Below the pieces are notes generated by a model that was not told the origin of the DNA, did no database searches, and saw nothing but the letters and a program-made list of their open reading frames with translations. From the NCBI GenBank assembly GCA_964058805.1, contig CAXKVV010001003.1, positions 1-29,160 of the forward strand: a stretch of DNA of 29,160 bases, written 5' to 3'. Shown here one piece after another: positions 1 to 9,104 of this stretch (positions are counted from its first letter, which is position 1; each line of letters begins with the position of its first letter). This DNA is from Schoenoplectus triqueter (taxonomy: Eukaryota > Streptophyta > Magnoliopsida > Poales > Cyperaceae). Both the position numbers and the translations under genes were made by a program.

Positions 1-1520
1 ATATGGGGTGGTAGATGGGTGTTTGAGATAAGTTTGATTTTCTTTTTGACAAATTCATGAACCAACTCCTTTCATTTATCTTTTCATATTCTTCTGAATG
101 TTTTATGATGTATTAGATCACTTCTAAGTGTTTTCAATATGTTCTAATAGCTGAGAGCACAAGTGGAGTTTATTTTGTTTGCTAAAAATTTATAAATTTA
201 TCATCCTCAATTACCATTTGGTAATCAGATGATTGTAGGGACTTCTAGAAGGTTCTAGAGATTCAAATACATTCTTATCATTCTTGTCATTCCCTTCTTG
301 TATTTTAGCACTTGTCGGATCCTAATTATTCACCCGAGATTTATTTTTACCTTCAAACTCGATTTCAAGCCCCATAGTCATTCTCCTTCATTTCTTGTGT
401 TTTAAATCTTGATTAGTATCTCATTTACTCTAAATATTGATCTATAATGTCCATTCAATCAATAGAATACTCCAGTATAGAGTTTGAACAACTCGATTTT
501 GGACCAGATTTGTGAGTTTGTGATCTCACCGATTTGGGGCTTTGAAATTCAACCAAATTTCAAACAATCTCTTGTGACCATGAAGAAGGTGTTTGAAGTG
601 TCAATTTGATCAATTATGGCTCAGATTGCTCGATTTTATTTTTGGATCAAAAACTTCTCCTTCAGTTTTCTCCCGAACAGCTCAACCATTTTGTGAGTTT
701 TCATTACACAAGACCATAGGCTCCATTTTTAGATTTTGAGTAGTGGGGAAATCTCGGACTCTAGCGCGTAACTGTAGCAACCGGGAAAAATTCAAATTTA
801 GCCCCTCCAGTTTGAATTTTAATTGCATCCCTCCATTTTGATTTTTAATTGGAGCAATTGGAGTACTCCATTTGCTGATTTTATTTTTTTCTCTTTTGCT
901 TTTAAATTATTTCTCATTGTCCAAATTACATCAAAATTTGCTCAAAAAATTTGTGAAATATAACAAAATTTATGATAATTTTTATTTACCATTTTTCTTC
1001 TTAATCAAGCATCAATTAATTTTTAATGCTTGATCAATTATTTTTTTATTATATTAATTGATAATTTCTTTAACTTTCGTAACTCCAAAAATATCAAATA
1101 ATATATGAAAAAATTTAGAATTTATGAAGAATTTGATTTTGCCATAAAATTTGAGTTTTGAGATTTTAGGTTTCGAATAGGTTTTCGATTTGAATTTTTA
1201 AATCTTTGGCATATAATTGTTTTCTTAAGAATTTTAATTTTTGAGCATTTATGTGAATTCTTCTATTTTTCTTGGTGCTTTTGGACTTGAGTTAAGTCTC
1301 TTCGGGTTTTTCAAATTTCTCTTTGAATTTTAGATATTTTATTTTTTTAATTCCTCGAATTTTCAGGGGTAAACATTATGAAATAAGTTTGTGTGATAAA
1401 TCCTATTTCTTTGAGGTATTTCCCTCATGTGTAGTTGGTAGATTCGGATTATTAGGTTGTCGTAAGGTAGGTTTGCATTTTAACCCTATATGCATATTAC
1501 ATATGGCTTATTATAATGAA
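1..1520. other. AT-rich noncoding stretch, no gene recognised
   Basis: No reading frame here resembles a known protein, and the short open frame near 1323-1547 has no recognisable motif. Two marks stand out: the perfect palindrome CTAGAAGGTTCTAG at 245-258, which recurs at 8785-8798, and a phrase near 795-850 in which 'ccctcca' is repeated. The stretch could be LTR or downstream sequence of the Copia remnant that follows, but no LTR ends or primer-binding site were found. Confidence 0.5.
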
Positions 1521-1532
1521 CAGGATATAAAA

Positions 1533-1742
1533 TTACCTATTCATTGAGAGATGATGACACAAATAAAAGATGAAATTTATCTCCATGTTGGTTTTTAAGG
1601 TAGCCTTTGAAGTTAAAATATTATTGATGAAGTGAAAAACTAACCTATGGATGACTGGTAAATAGGTTGTAACGATTTCTCTATCATTTATCAATCGAGG
1701 TACAAACCATCTCTTATTGTACCATCGGTGATCTTGAACCAT
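1533..1742 (-). pseudogene. Possible reverse transcriptase start remnant (Copia)
   Basis: A 69-residue minus-strand frame sits just where the Copia reverse transcriptase should follow integrase. A stretch reading TTYLPVIHRLVFHF, followed 13 residues later by KTNMEINFIF, loosely matches the early reverse transcriptase pattern in which ETF-PV is followed by I-LVLA and then by -MDVK-AFL. The catalytic aspartate in that pattern is replaced here, and the YVDD active site is absent because the copy ends. Upstream on the same strand (about 1770-1700) a degenerate W-FKITDGTI phrase resembles the preceding KWVFK...DGTI motif in another frame. Both identifications are by position and weak resemblance only. 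Confidence 0.4.
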
Positions 1743-2220
1743 TTACGATATGCATATATTTGTTCACCGGTTTCAAGGTATGAGAACCATTTGGTAAGTT
1801 GAGGTATTGTGACTATAATTAGTTAACCACAAACAAGGGTAGTAAATCCTCATGGTTCATCTATAAACTCCATGTTGACATAGAACAATTGGGTAAGGAT
1901 CTTATGATATGCATCATTACATTCAATTATGTTCTTTCATGGTCAAAAACTAATGTATGACTCAATTTGGATTTTCTCTCAATCCGTCATTCTATCATTT
2001 TTACCCTTATGATAAAAATAATAACCCGTAATTTTATGATTTTTGAATTTACCAAAGAAGTAACTTGCCAAATTGTTGGAACAGTAGAGGAAGCGGTTCT
2101 TGAGTTATTGGAGCATTTTATACTTCTTGTTGAGCCATATCGATAACATGTTCTCCATCCATGGTTGTTGGAGGTTTTTGAACACCTTCAACAATTATGG
2201 CTTAATTTTCATTTGTTACA

Positions 2221-2860
2221 TTATTTTTTTTTAGCTCCATCACCTACAATAGAATGAACTTTCTTAACCCCAAAGTTAGTAGTTTCATCAAATTTGACAT
2301 GTACATATTCTACCATAATCTGTGATGTTGGTATATAGACTCTATAGGCTTTACTTATGGAGAAATATCCTATAAATATTCTTTCAATTGATTTTGAGTC
2401 CATTTTAGTAACTTTTGATGCCTCATTCAATATAAAATATTTAGAACCAAACACTTTAAAATATGATAAATTAGGCTTGCGGCCAATCCATAGCTCATAT
2501 GATATTTTCTTAAATAGTGGACGTAAGTTTAACTAAATGACATGTCGTATTAACTGCCTCGACCCATAAAAATTTTGGAATAGAATACTCATGAAGCATG
2601 GTTCGGGCAAGCTTTTATAATGTTCGATTTTTCTTCTCTACAACTATATTTTGTTGTGGAGTATATGGAAAGGAGTATTCATGTCTATACCCCTTTTAAG
2701 GCAAAAATCATACCTTTATGGAGCAGAGTATTCATGTCTATACCCCTTATATGGAGCGGAGTATTCAAACTTCTTTCCCATAGTCACTACGGATAATATC
2801 AATCTTAGTAGATATCATTTTTTTGACTTTGAAACTTCATATTATATGATTATCTTGCAT
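2221..2860 (-). pseudogene. Copia integrase remnant
   Basis: Phrases typical of the Copia integrase core and its C-terminal tail appear in order on the minus strand. IIRSDYGKKFEY (about 2805-2770) corresponds to the IRSDHGTEFEN core with the catalytic aspartate kept. VEKKNR (about 2640) corresponds to VERKNRT, which normally carries the catalytic glutamate. YELWIGRKPNLSYFKVFG (about 2510-2450) and then FGSKYFILNEASK match the conserved tail. The open frame 2454-2221 covers the tail and reads on through K-SIERIFIGYFSISKAYRV to VKFDET. Stops and frame changes lie between these pieces. A small tandem duplication at 2670-2770 lies between the SDYGKKFEY and VEKKNR motifs and disrupts the core. Confidence 0.82.
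2670..2770. repeat. Short tandem duplication inside integrase remnant
   Basis: The phrase GAGTATTCATGTCTATACCC occurs at about 2673 and again at about 2726. A third, shorter start (GAGTATTCAAAC) lies at about 2759. Copies are preceded by TATGGA(A/G) and spaced about 53 and 33 bases apart. The duplication interrupts the integrase core and probably arose after the element died. Confidence 0.75.
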
Positions 2861-2869
2861 GCATGCATC

Positions 2870-3060
2870 ACATAACACTTCAAGTTCATACCTTTTTGTT
2901 GGCAATCATCAAACAAAATCAAGATTTACTAACTTTTTGATTAAGTCCATTATGACATGACCTAATCTTTGATGCCATAGACAAGAATCGGATGTTATGA
3001 CACTCAAGCATGTTTCACCAAACTCGAAATGACTTAAATATAAATAATACATGTTTTTAT
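2870..3060 (-). pseudogene. Copia GAG-pre-integrase domain remnant
   Basis: The minus-strand translation contains LWHQRLGHVIMDLIKKLVNL. This is the GAG-pre-integrase signature in which the histidines of WH-RLGH belong to the zinc-binding HHCC set. It is followed after a stop by LPTKRYELEVLCDACM, the equivalent of the usual LP-----K-CDAC that supplies the two cysteines. The HHCC residues are therefore still visible, although a stop codon separates the two halves. It lies between the protease and integrase pieces, as expected for Copia. Confidence 0.85.
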
Positions 3061-3279
3061 CCCTTTTTCCTTGATATAGCAATTTGTTAGTAGAACTATT
3101 GATAAGTTGACAAGCATGTGAATTAAAAGTGATATGATATCTATTATCATAAAATTGAGGTCTTCAACAAGATCACATTGGTAATGATTATATATTGATT
3201 TTCTATCGATCATATACCAATAATTTTATCTTGATTAACACCAAATGTGACTATACTCCCATCAATTGGTTGTAAATTT

Positions 3280-3350
3280 TTTAAATTTATTTTATTACCG
3301 GTCATATCGTTGGTACATTCACTATCTATTATCCAAGTAATTTCAATGGA
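3280..3350 (-). pseudogene. Copia aspartic protease active-site remnant
   Basis: The minus strand reads WIIDSECTNDMTGNK, matching the Copia protease active-site phrase W-LDSGCS-HMTG. The catalytic aspartate and adjacent serine remain, but the glycine of the DSG triad is glutamate here, which should abolish activity. Flanking sequence on both sides is frame-shifted, so the rest of the domain cannot be outlined reliably. Confidence 0.8.
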
Positions 3351-3399
3351 GATCAAACATACATACAAGAATATATATTAGTCATTAGAAAAAGTAAAG

Positions 3400-4575
3400 A
3401 ATTATAATCAATTAATATATATCTTGACAACTTTCTCCACCTAAAATTTTCACAATAAGGATTATTAAGGAGAAATTTATTATACACATTCTAGGTCTTG
3501 ACCTTAGGAACCCAAGCAACACTCTTGTTGTTTTCCTTTCTAAAGTCACAATGCAACAAAATATGACATATTTGACAACAATAGTTACAAAATAGTTTTT
3601 GTTGAAACATGCCATTTTCCTTGGACAAAATTAGACTTGAAATGTGATGCTAGCTCTTGAAACTTGACTAACTTAAATGAGCTTATTTTTCCTTTGGAAA
3701 TTATGTTTGTTTGAACTTTTTTAACATGTTGAGATATGACCTTTGATCTCTCAATTTTTTAAAAAAAAAATTTATTTTCAATTTCATAAGACCAACCATT
3801 ATGACCCCTATGGTATACCTTATTATCATCCTTTGGCATATAGGTAGTCTTGGTATTTTTCTTATTGGTATACCCATATTGGTAGGTATGATTATTTGGT
3901 TTACCATTCTTATCCATCATAGGTTTGCCATTTTGAACAAAAATATTTTTAGATTGTTTCCATTTCAATGTTGGGCTCTTTCTAGGTTTTAAATTTGATA
4001 AAGATGAATCTTTAATAAATCCTACACCCGAGTTATCATGAGAACGTCTAGTCCCATATACTAGCTCAAGGTCCAAGGTAGTGATATCTTTCATATCATC
4101 ACTTATCTTGAGAGCCCTATTTTCAATTTTTAGTGTTTAAATTTGAACATTTAAAATAACATTTTCATCCTTATATTTTGACAATTTAAGTTTTGTTCTT
4201 TCAAACTCATCCATGATAGATTGGTAAATAGTTATCATTTTCTCAAGTTCAAGAATTATTGCTTTAAGAATGTTGGTGGAGGAATTAAAATGTGTAAGGG
4301 TTCTAAAATGAGGTAGAGAATCATCAATAAAATTGCTTGGGCAAGGAATAACATATGGGTCAAAACTCATCATCCGACTCATCACTATCACTAGGTAGGT
4401 TAGCAAAGTAATTTATCTTGGGTGGAGATTGTACCTCAAGAGTTGTGTTTATAGAGGATGACGCAATTGACGAATATGTCATTGGCTTTATTAAAGGTGG
4501 CATCATAGGTTCCTTGACAACCTGCAATATTGATGTTGGAGGTGCAACATTGATCATTTCTTCTAGAGGTGGCAA
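3400..4575 (-). pseudogene. Copia gag C-terminal part and linker, interrupted
   Basis: Several short minus-strand frames (4575-4360, 4406-4137, 4094-3759, 3615-3412) together cover the gag-to-protease linker. The 4094-3759 frame holds the polar, lysine- and asparagine-rich segment GVGFIKDSSLSNLKPRKSPT, which matches the linker usually reading GIGF---. The 3615-3412 segment carries a degenerate WVPK-type phrase in a shifted frame, the usual lead-in to the protease. The frame 4575-4360 is the part of gag lying just past the MITE insertion and includes an acidic SDSDESDDE run. Frame changes separate all the pieces, so no product is expected. Confidence 0.7.
4556..4563. repeat. 8-bp target site duplication (left) of hAT-type MITE
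   Basis: ATTTCTTC lies directly before the left terminus TAGAGGTGGCA and is repeated exactly at 4887-4894 directly after the right terminus. Eight bases is the hAT-superfamily target duplication length. Confidence 0.93.
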
Positions 4576-4886
4576 TCGGGCGGGTCGGGTCGGGTTCGGG
4601 TTCGGGTCGGGCGGGTCGGGTCAGTTTGACTTTCTAGAAGAAATCGGGTCGGGCCGAGTCGGGTCAGGGTCGGGTTGGGTCGGGTCAATTTACATGTTGT
4701 ATTTTTTCAGATCGTTGATAGATTTTGATTGGATTGAAGGCCATTTGATCTCGGGTCGGGTCAGGTCAGGTCGGGTTCGGGTCGGGTCAGGTCAGTTTGA
4801 CTTTCTTAAAAAATCAGGTCGGGTCGGGTTCGGGTCCGGGCGAGTCGGGCGGGTTTGTCGGGTCGGGTCGGGTTCTGCCACCTCTA
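4564..4886. mobile_element. hAT-type MITE with CGGGT-rich interior, inserted in Copia gag
   Basis: The element is 323 bp and bounded by inverted ends TAGAGGTGGCA and TGCCACCTCTA (11 bp, perfect). It is flanked by a perfect 8-bp duplication, ATTTCTTC. Together these identify a nonautonomous hAT-superfamily insertion. The interior is mostly degenerate CGGGT/CGGGTT repeats, all G-rich on the plus strand. It also contains an internal direct repeat: GTCAGTTTGACTTTCT at about 4620 and again at about 4792. No transposase is encoded. The open frames crossing it (plus strand 4418-4900 and the minus-strand end of the gag frame) translate the repeat as glycine/serine/arginine or proline/aspartate runs and are by-products. 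Confidence 0.92.
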
Positions 4887-5450
4887 ATTTCTTCATGTGA
4901 ACATGGAGAGGGTTGCTTGAGAGAAGTCGAGGTGGTAGCTTGAGCACACATCATGGTGGATAATTGAGTCTTGGACTTCTTTGATTCGATAATCTTATGC
5001 AAGAGCTCAATGGTGATGGGGTCGGTGATGTTTTTGAAGATGATGATAGTCTTCAAATTCATGCCACTTGATATGCCCTCTATCATGGCCATGAGTGTGA
5101 AATTAACTTCTTGAGAATGAGAGGCTTCATTGTCATAGTCATTATTATCATCATCCGAGTCGATACTCCATATTGCATTCATGGCTTTGGCTTTTCGTTT
5201 TCCTTTGAACCCATCCTTGGACGATTTGTACTTTCGATCTTGACGATTTGTGCCATCGATACCTTTGAGGTGGGAGAAAAGAAGGAAGCAAGAATGAATG
5301 GTATGTCTCTTCTTATGACATCCGAAGTATATCACTTTCTTATCATATTTATCTCTTTCTTTGTTGAATTTATTCTCAAAGTTGAGCATGCCGTTGAACA
5401 TTTTTTAGAGGAACATGACATTTTTGGAAACTTAATGGTCAAGTGATTGA
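4887..5450 (-). pseudogene. Copia gag middle part with degenerate zinc knuckle
   Basis: A 195-residue frame on the minus strand runs from 5401 into the MITE. Near its start, IYFGCHKKRHTIHSC is a damaged CCHC zinc knuckle. The usual C--C----H----C pattern keeps only the second cysteine, the histidine and the last cysteine, the first cysteine having become phenylalanine or tyrosine. Downstream KGKRKAKAMNAIWS, then an aspartate/asparagine-rich run, then NFTLMAM match the Copia gag phrase K-KAM-ATWSDSD followed by --FCLMA. The final residues of the frame come from the inserted MITE, so the natural gag frame resumes on the other side near 4556. Confidence 0.85.
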
Positions 5451-5459
5451 ATAAAGTTT

Positions 5460-5770
5460 TCAAATGAGATTGATGGGTGAAAGTGCTTGACATTGCTTTG
5501 AGCGGGGAAAATAATTTATTTTGGCTCTACATGATAATCTCCTGTTTGTTTCAGTTTTTCTTCAAAGCATCTTAGATGAGTATACAAATCATTCAGTGTG
5601 AAGGCATCATTTATTCCTTGCATCACTTATAGAGCGGAGACAAACACTTGCCACCTTGGTCTTCGAAGTATCACCTTTAGGATTTTACCTACATTATTCG
5701 TTAGAGGTTCACCTAAATCTGTAAACTCATTTTGAATAGATAGCAATCTATTATACATTTTTTCAATCGA
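5460..5770 (-). pseudogene. Copia gag N-terminal (UBN2-type) remnant
   Basis: The minus strand reads IEKMYNRLLSIQNEFTDLGE, then NNVGKILKVILRRPRWQV and, after a stop, a segment ending in NDLYTHLRCFEEKLKQ. These match the gag-polypeptide (UBN2) core F--I---L--LG------E---KIL-SLP--WE and the -L-EL---L---E tail. Several core positions are kept but frames are broken. The N-terminal third of gag is missing: at about 5765 the sequence switches to plant mobile domain coding sequence. The open frame 5914-5627 crosses that junction. Confidence 0.78.
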
Positions 5771-6320
5771 TGAACAAAGTGTTGGTGGAATAGTTCCACC
5801 TCTCACAAAAGGCCCGTAGCCAGGGTGTGTCGATATGATAATGAAACATCGACAAGAAAACCGAGTCATATATCCCGGCTCGCCTGAGCAGAGTCCCCTC
5901 CCGCATGAGCACATACCGGGTCCACTCTAGTTGATATCCATGGCACTCTAAAGGAGTGATGAAGGGAGCAGTAGTCCATCTGTGAGCCTCCCCGTCGATA
6001 ATCTCCTTGCCCAGGAGATGTGTCAAAGGAGCCGTAGAGGCAACGCCTAAGGGCTGAAGGGGCATGATGTCATGAGGCTAATCATCTCTGAAGAATAAAC
6101 CGCCGCCTCGCGGGTAGACAGGAGTCGCTCGGATGGCTGAGACGAGAGGAGTCCAATCGCTAGGATCCTCATAAAAAGAATGATAATGACTCAAGGGGCG
6201 ACGCGGAATGGCGTCATGAGATGGAACTACAATACCCGAAGAAGAAAAGACGTCATGAGAAATGAAGTGATGAATAATAAGAAATAATGCACCAAGACAA
6301 GCCTTTCGAGCGTTCAAGAC
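5763..6320 (-). pseudogene. Plant mobile domain (PMD) protein fragment
   Basis: Two minus-strand frames meet end to end, 6317-6078 and 6065-5763, separated by one in-frame stop. The second ends DTPWLRAFCERWNYSTNTLFID, here cut after LFID. That resembles the opening of the plant mobile domain family (aminotransferase-like PMD, also known from MAIN/MAIL1 and from several transposon classes), usually W--AF-ERW---TNTFH followed by a G-E motif. Upstream residues such as HRWTTAPFITPLE and LLRRAGIYDSVFL also suit that family. The conserved domain would continue beyond 5763, but the sequence turns into Copia gag there. It could be a retained piece of a PMD-carrying transposon or a captured host gene. 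Codon use is GC-richer than in the flanking Copia copy. Confidence 0.65.
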
Positions 6321-6900
6321 TCGTCTTGGTGGGTGGCTCTTTGTTTACCCTTGAAAGATATCAAGGATGAATAGATGAATAAATGAAAATAAAATTGATG
6401 ACTAATGATAAATCATGAGAAGAGGGAAGAAGAGAAAGCAATGAAAGATGGCCCACTAATCAGGAGAGGTCGCTGCTTAACCCCGGAACAAACCCATTAA
6501 TCCCACAATGAAATATTAGGGTGAATGACGAGGATATAAATACCCCACCACCTCCTACTCTTTCGAGGTGGCTGACCCTCGGGAGATTTCAGAGAGAAAA
6601 TCTCCTGATGGGTCAGCCATTTGATTATATTTTCTCTGACAAGTGGGACCCACCTGACAGTCCCTTGTAGATGAATCTAACAACATAGCCTATCTGATGA
6701 GTCATTCATATGACCATTTTCACTGACAGGTGGACCCCACACCTCAGTGACATATTGAAGGAGTCCGAATTGAACCCTAAAAATCTGCCTTTGGAGCTAA
6801 CCCTAGAAAGGAGCTGAAGCAGTATAATCCCTATGCTACATGAAATGATGTCAATGCCAAGCTAGCATTTTGATGCAACTAGTCATGAGAAATTCCAAAT
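6321..6900. other. Noncoding, GC-richer flank of the PMD fragment
   Basis: No protein-coding frame is recognisable. The stretch contains the hairpin described separately and two copies of a GTGGGNCCCAC-type phrase (about 6645 and 6730) next to TGACAG. Such phrases are familiar from grass and monocot repeats. It may be the upstream region of the PMD unit, read on the minus strand. Confidence 0.4.
6569..6619. other. Strong 51-bp hairpin
   Basis: The left arm 6569-6589 (TGGCTGACCC...GGAGATTT) pairs with the right arm 6598-6619 (AAATCTCC...GGGTCAGCCA), leaving an eight-base loop CAGAGAGA. Only the central bases TC against ATCA of the arms fail to pair. It lies in noncoding DNA. It could be a relict foldback end or part of an LTR, and no rho-type terminator role applies in a plant. 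Confidence 0.75.
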
Positions 6901-6918
6901 GTGATTTTGCTTTCAAGG

Positions 6919-7143
6919 CTGACCTGGTGCCAAAGCTGCGAGCAACCACCTAACCATGCTTTGATTTGTGTCAATTACTGATAAGTAGTCAGTTCTTTGA
7001 TCAAGTCACCCTCATGTTAAGGGATTGAAAGTCAATTTCACAAGACTGATCAGGTGCCAAAGCTGGGAGCAACCACCTGATCAAGCCTAGATTTGTATTA
7101 ATTGCTGATAAGTAGTCAGCATTTGATCAAATCAAGCCCTAAT
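6919..7143. repeat. Diverged direct duplication, period 127 bp
   Basis: Unit A (6919 to about 7016) and unit B (7046 to about 7143) share, in the same order, GGTGCCAAAGCTG, GAGCAACCACCT, GATTTGT, a TGATAAGTAGTCAG block and TTTGATCAA. They differ by scattered substitutions and small indels, so the duplication is old. No coding role is visible. Confidence 0.85.
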
Positions 7144-7540
7144 GAATATCAATATAAGTCTAATTAGTATTTAGTTAGGGTGGTCTCTGCAAGAGGGAGA
7201 TAATTGGCAGAGACATTGAGCTACAAATGAGATCAGGGATTAATCAGAAGAGATAACAGGGTTTATTTGATAAAAGAATTTTTAATTCAGAAAGGCAGGG
7301 GCAAAAATGGAATTAAAAATTGCAGGGATGATCATCATGAATTTAGGGATTTTTGGTGAAATTTTCATGATTTTTAGATGAGTGGAGCTATTAAAATAAA
7401 TTCAAGAAAGATAAAAGCAGAATAAATGGATTGATCAAAGGCTGAGATTCAATCAAAGGTTCATCTGGGTGCAACTTGGGGGCAGAGACACATCTGGGTG
7501 CAAACTGGGGATCCTAAACACGCATACACATAATCAGAGA
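7144..7540. other. Noncoding, no feature recognised
   Basis: Purine-biased sequence with no recognisable protein or RNA gene. The only repeat is a short duplication, CATCTGGGTGCAA, at 7463 and 7491. Confidence 0.4.
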
Positions 7541-7544
7541 AGAG

Positions 7545-8060
7545 AGAGGGTGTGACACGTGTCAGCAGTTCACTGGGCCACCTCATGCCACGTGTCAGCA
7601 CCCCATTGGTCCACCTCAGCTGTGTGGACCCCACCACCATACTGACCTGACATGTGGGCCCCACCTACACTTACCACATGGCAGCACCACAGCAGCACAC
7701 CTCACTCCCCATATGCCACATGGCAGTCTGTTAGCAAAACACCTCAGCAGGCTACACTACAACTATTAACACATGGCTGTATCTCATTGGTCCAATTAGG
7801 CAATATGGGCCCCAGGGGTGACACATGGCCCTTATTAACAGAAGCCACCTCAGCATGGATTAATACTATAACAGATGATTAATGGATTGATTAAACAAGT
7901 GGACCTATCAGAGTGTGCCAAGTCAGATTGATTAAATCTAAGCAGGGAGTTAATTAATCCACAGCTGGACTAATGGGCCGAGATTCATATACTTACATGT
8001 GGGGCCCATTTGTCAGGTTTATGAATGTATAGCTCACACAGGCAATCATACACCACGCCC
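7545..8060. repeat. Cluster of CACGTGTCAGC and GTGGGNCCCAC motifs
   Basis: CACGTGTCAGC occurs at about 7556 and 7591, with weaker relatives CACATGGCAG near 7675 and 7719 and GACACATGG near 7820. Palindromic GTGG(G)NCCCAC phrases recur at about 7655, 7805 and 8000, usually beside TGACA or TGTCA. CACGTG is also the core of plant G-box/ABRE sites, so a regulatory reading is possible. Repetition across an uncoded kilobase suggests repeat-derived sequence instead. Confidence 0.5.
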
Positions 8061-8099
8061 ATATGCAGATTCAAACAGAAATTTAAATGAGAAAGAAAA

Positions 8100-8270
8100 G
8101 GGAATGTGCACCTGGCCTATCTGTGTTGCGCCTCTGACTGTGGGTCCCACCTAGCTGTGGACTTTGTGCGCCAGGCGCACCTCCTTCCCTCTCTTCTCCT
8201 TCACCCCTCCCTCTCTTTCTCCTTCTTCTTGCCGAGGCCGATGGCGCCATTAACTCCAATTGAGTTCTCT
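8100..8270 (+). promoter_or_regulatory. Pyrimidine-rich leader-like segment
   Basis: A GTGGGTCCCAC motif at about 8140 is followed by about 60 bases of almost pure C and T (8185-8235) and then the first ATG at about 8240, which opens a frame of only about a dozen codons. CT-rich leaders of this sort are common downstream of plant transcription starts. No gene follows, so this may be the relict leader of a lost gene or element. Confidence 0.3.
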
Positions 8271-8279
8271 AGAGCTTAA

Positions 8280-9090
8280 AGCTTCGAATTCCTTATAGTC
8301 AGAGGTAATCCATGCATAGGAGAGAAAGGGTGAGCACTCGAAATTAAAAAAGAACAAGTGAATAGAGCAGTGAGAGAGGATGATCACCTCGGGTGATTAA
8401 TGAAGAACTTTAATCCTTGGATCTAAACTCAAAATTGATGATGCATATCTCTTCCACTCACTTAGACGATGCTGTAAGTGTAAAAAGAAGCAATAATTAA
8501 GCATTAAATAAAAGCAATTGAGATAAGGTGATGGAATCGGGCAAATGGAGAAAATTCAAAACCTTGCACTCTCAGCTTGAATTAGCAATGCTTGTAGCTT
8601 CTATGTGCCTACACGATGCCTCTTAAGTGATGAAGATTGTCAATTAAACGATGGAGATGTGACTTGAGCCAAGAGGTGGAATCGGGTAATAAAGCTTTGA
8701 GCTTTGGAAGAAAATAACAATGGCAGAAAGCAGAAGGGTGCCTCAAATGCACTAGAATGAGTATATATAGTATGTTTAGATGCTCTAGAAGGTTCTAGCA
8801 ACAGATAAGAGGTGAGTCAAACATGGTCAACAGTCAAAGGAATAAGCTTTGGATTCTTTGAATAAGGGCCCACAACATAACAGAAGCAATAACAGAAAGC
8901 AAAGACCATGTTTATAGGCCAGGGCAAGTTAATTGATGGTGTTTAGAGGGTGTATGGCTTTAACTCCTTTGGTGCACCATTTCAATTGCCTATATAACCC
9001 GATTAACAGCACAAACATAGACACACACGCAAGAATAGAGCATAGGCATACCTTTTACAGTGAATAGTGAGGGTAAGAGAGCAAGAACAG
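8280..9090. other. Noncoding with two TATA-like sites
   Basis: No coding sequence is recognised. TATATATAG at about 8762 is followed by the palindrome CTAGAAGGTTCTAG (8785-8798), which matches the inverted nGAAnnTTCn heat-shock element pattern. A second TATA-like site, CTATATAACCC, lies at about 8990. The arrangement would suit an LTR promoter, but no LTR pair was found. Confidence 0.3.
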
Positions 9091-9104
9091 GAAGAAGAAG
9101 TAAT

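Larger units (their letters stand above)
1530..5770 (-). mobile_element. Decayed Ty1/Copia retrotransposon internal region
   Basis: Read on the minus strand, this region gives the Copia domain order: gag (5770 to about 3400), aspartic protease (about 3340), GAG-pre-integrase (3060-2870), integrase (2830-2221) and traces of reverse transcriptase (1760-1530). The order protease, integrase, reverse transcriptase separates Copia from Gypsy. Every domain carries stops or frame changes, so the copy is dead. It is cut off within reverse transcriptase, and no RNase H, LTR or tRNA-Met-type primer-binding site (TGGTATCAGAGC) was seen on either side. The gag end abuts a plant mobile domain fragment at about 5765. 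Gag is further split by a hAT-type MITE at 4564-4886. I do not assign a Copia lineage. Confidence 0.88.

Noticed and set aside
1323..1547. Possible coding frame next to the Copia remnant
   Set aside because: It lies on the strand opposite the polyprotein and shows no Copia motif in either direction.
4570..4880. CGGGT repeats as possible telomere-like or centromeric repeats
   Set aside because: They lie wholly within an element with TIRs and target duplication, and the unit is not TTTAGGG.
4418..4900. 160-codon plus-strand frame rich in glycine, serine and arginine
   Set aside because: It is the translation of the CGGGT array of the MITE plus antisense gag; no start context or domain.
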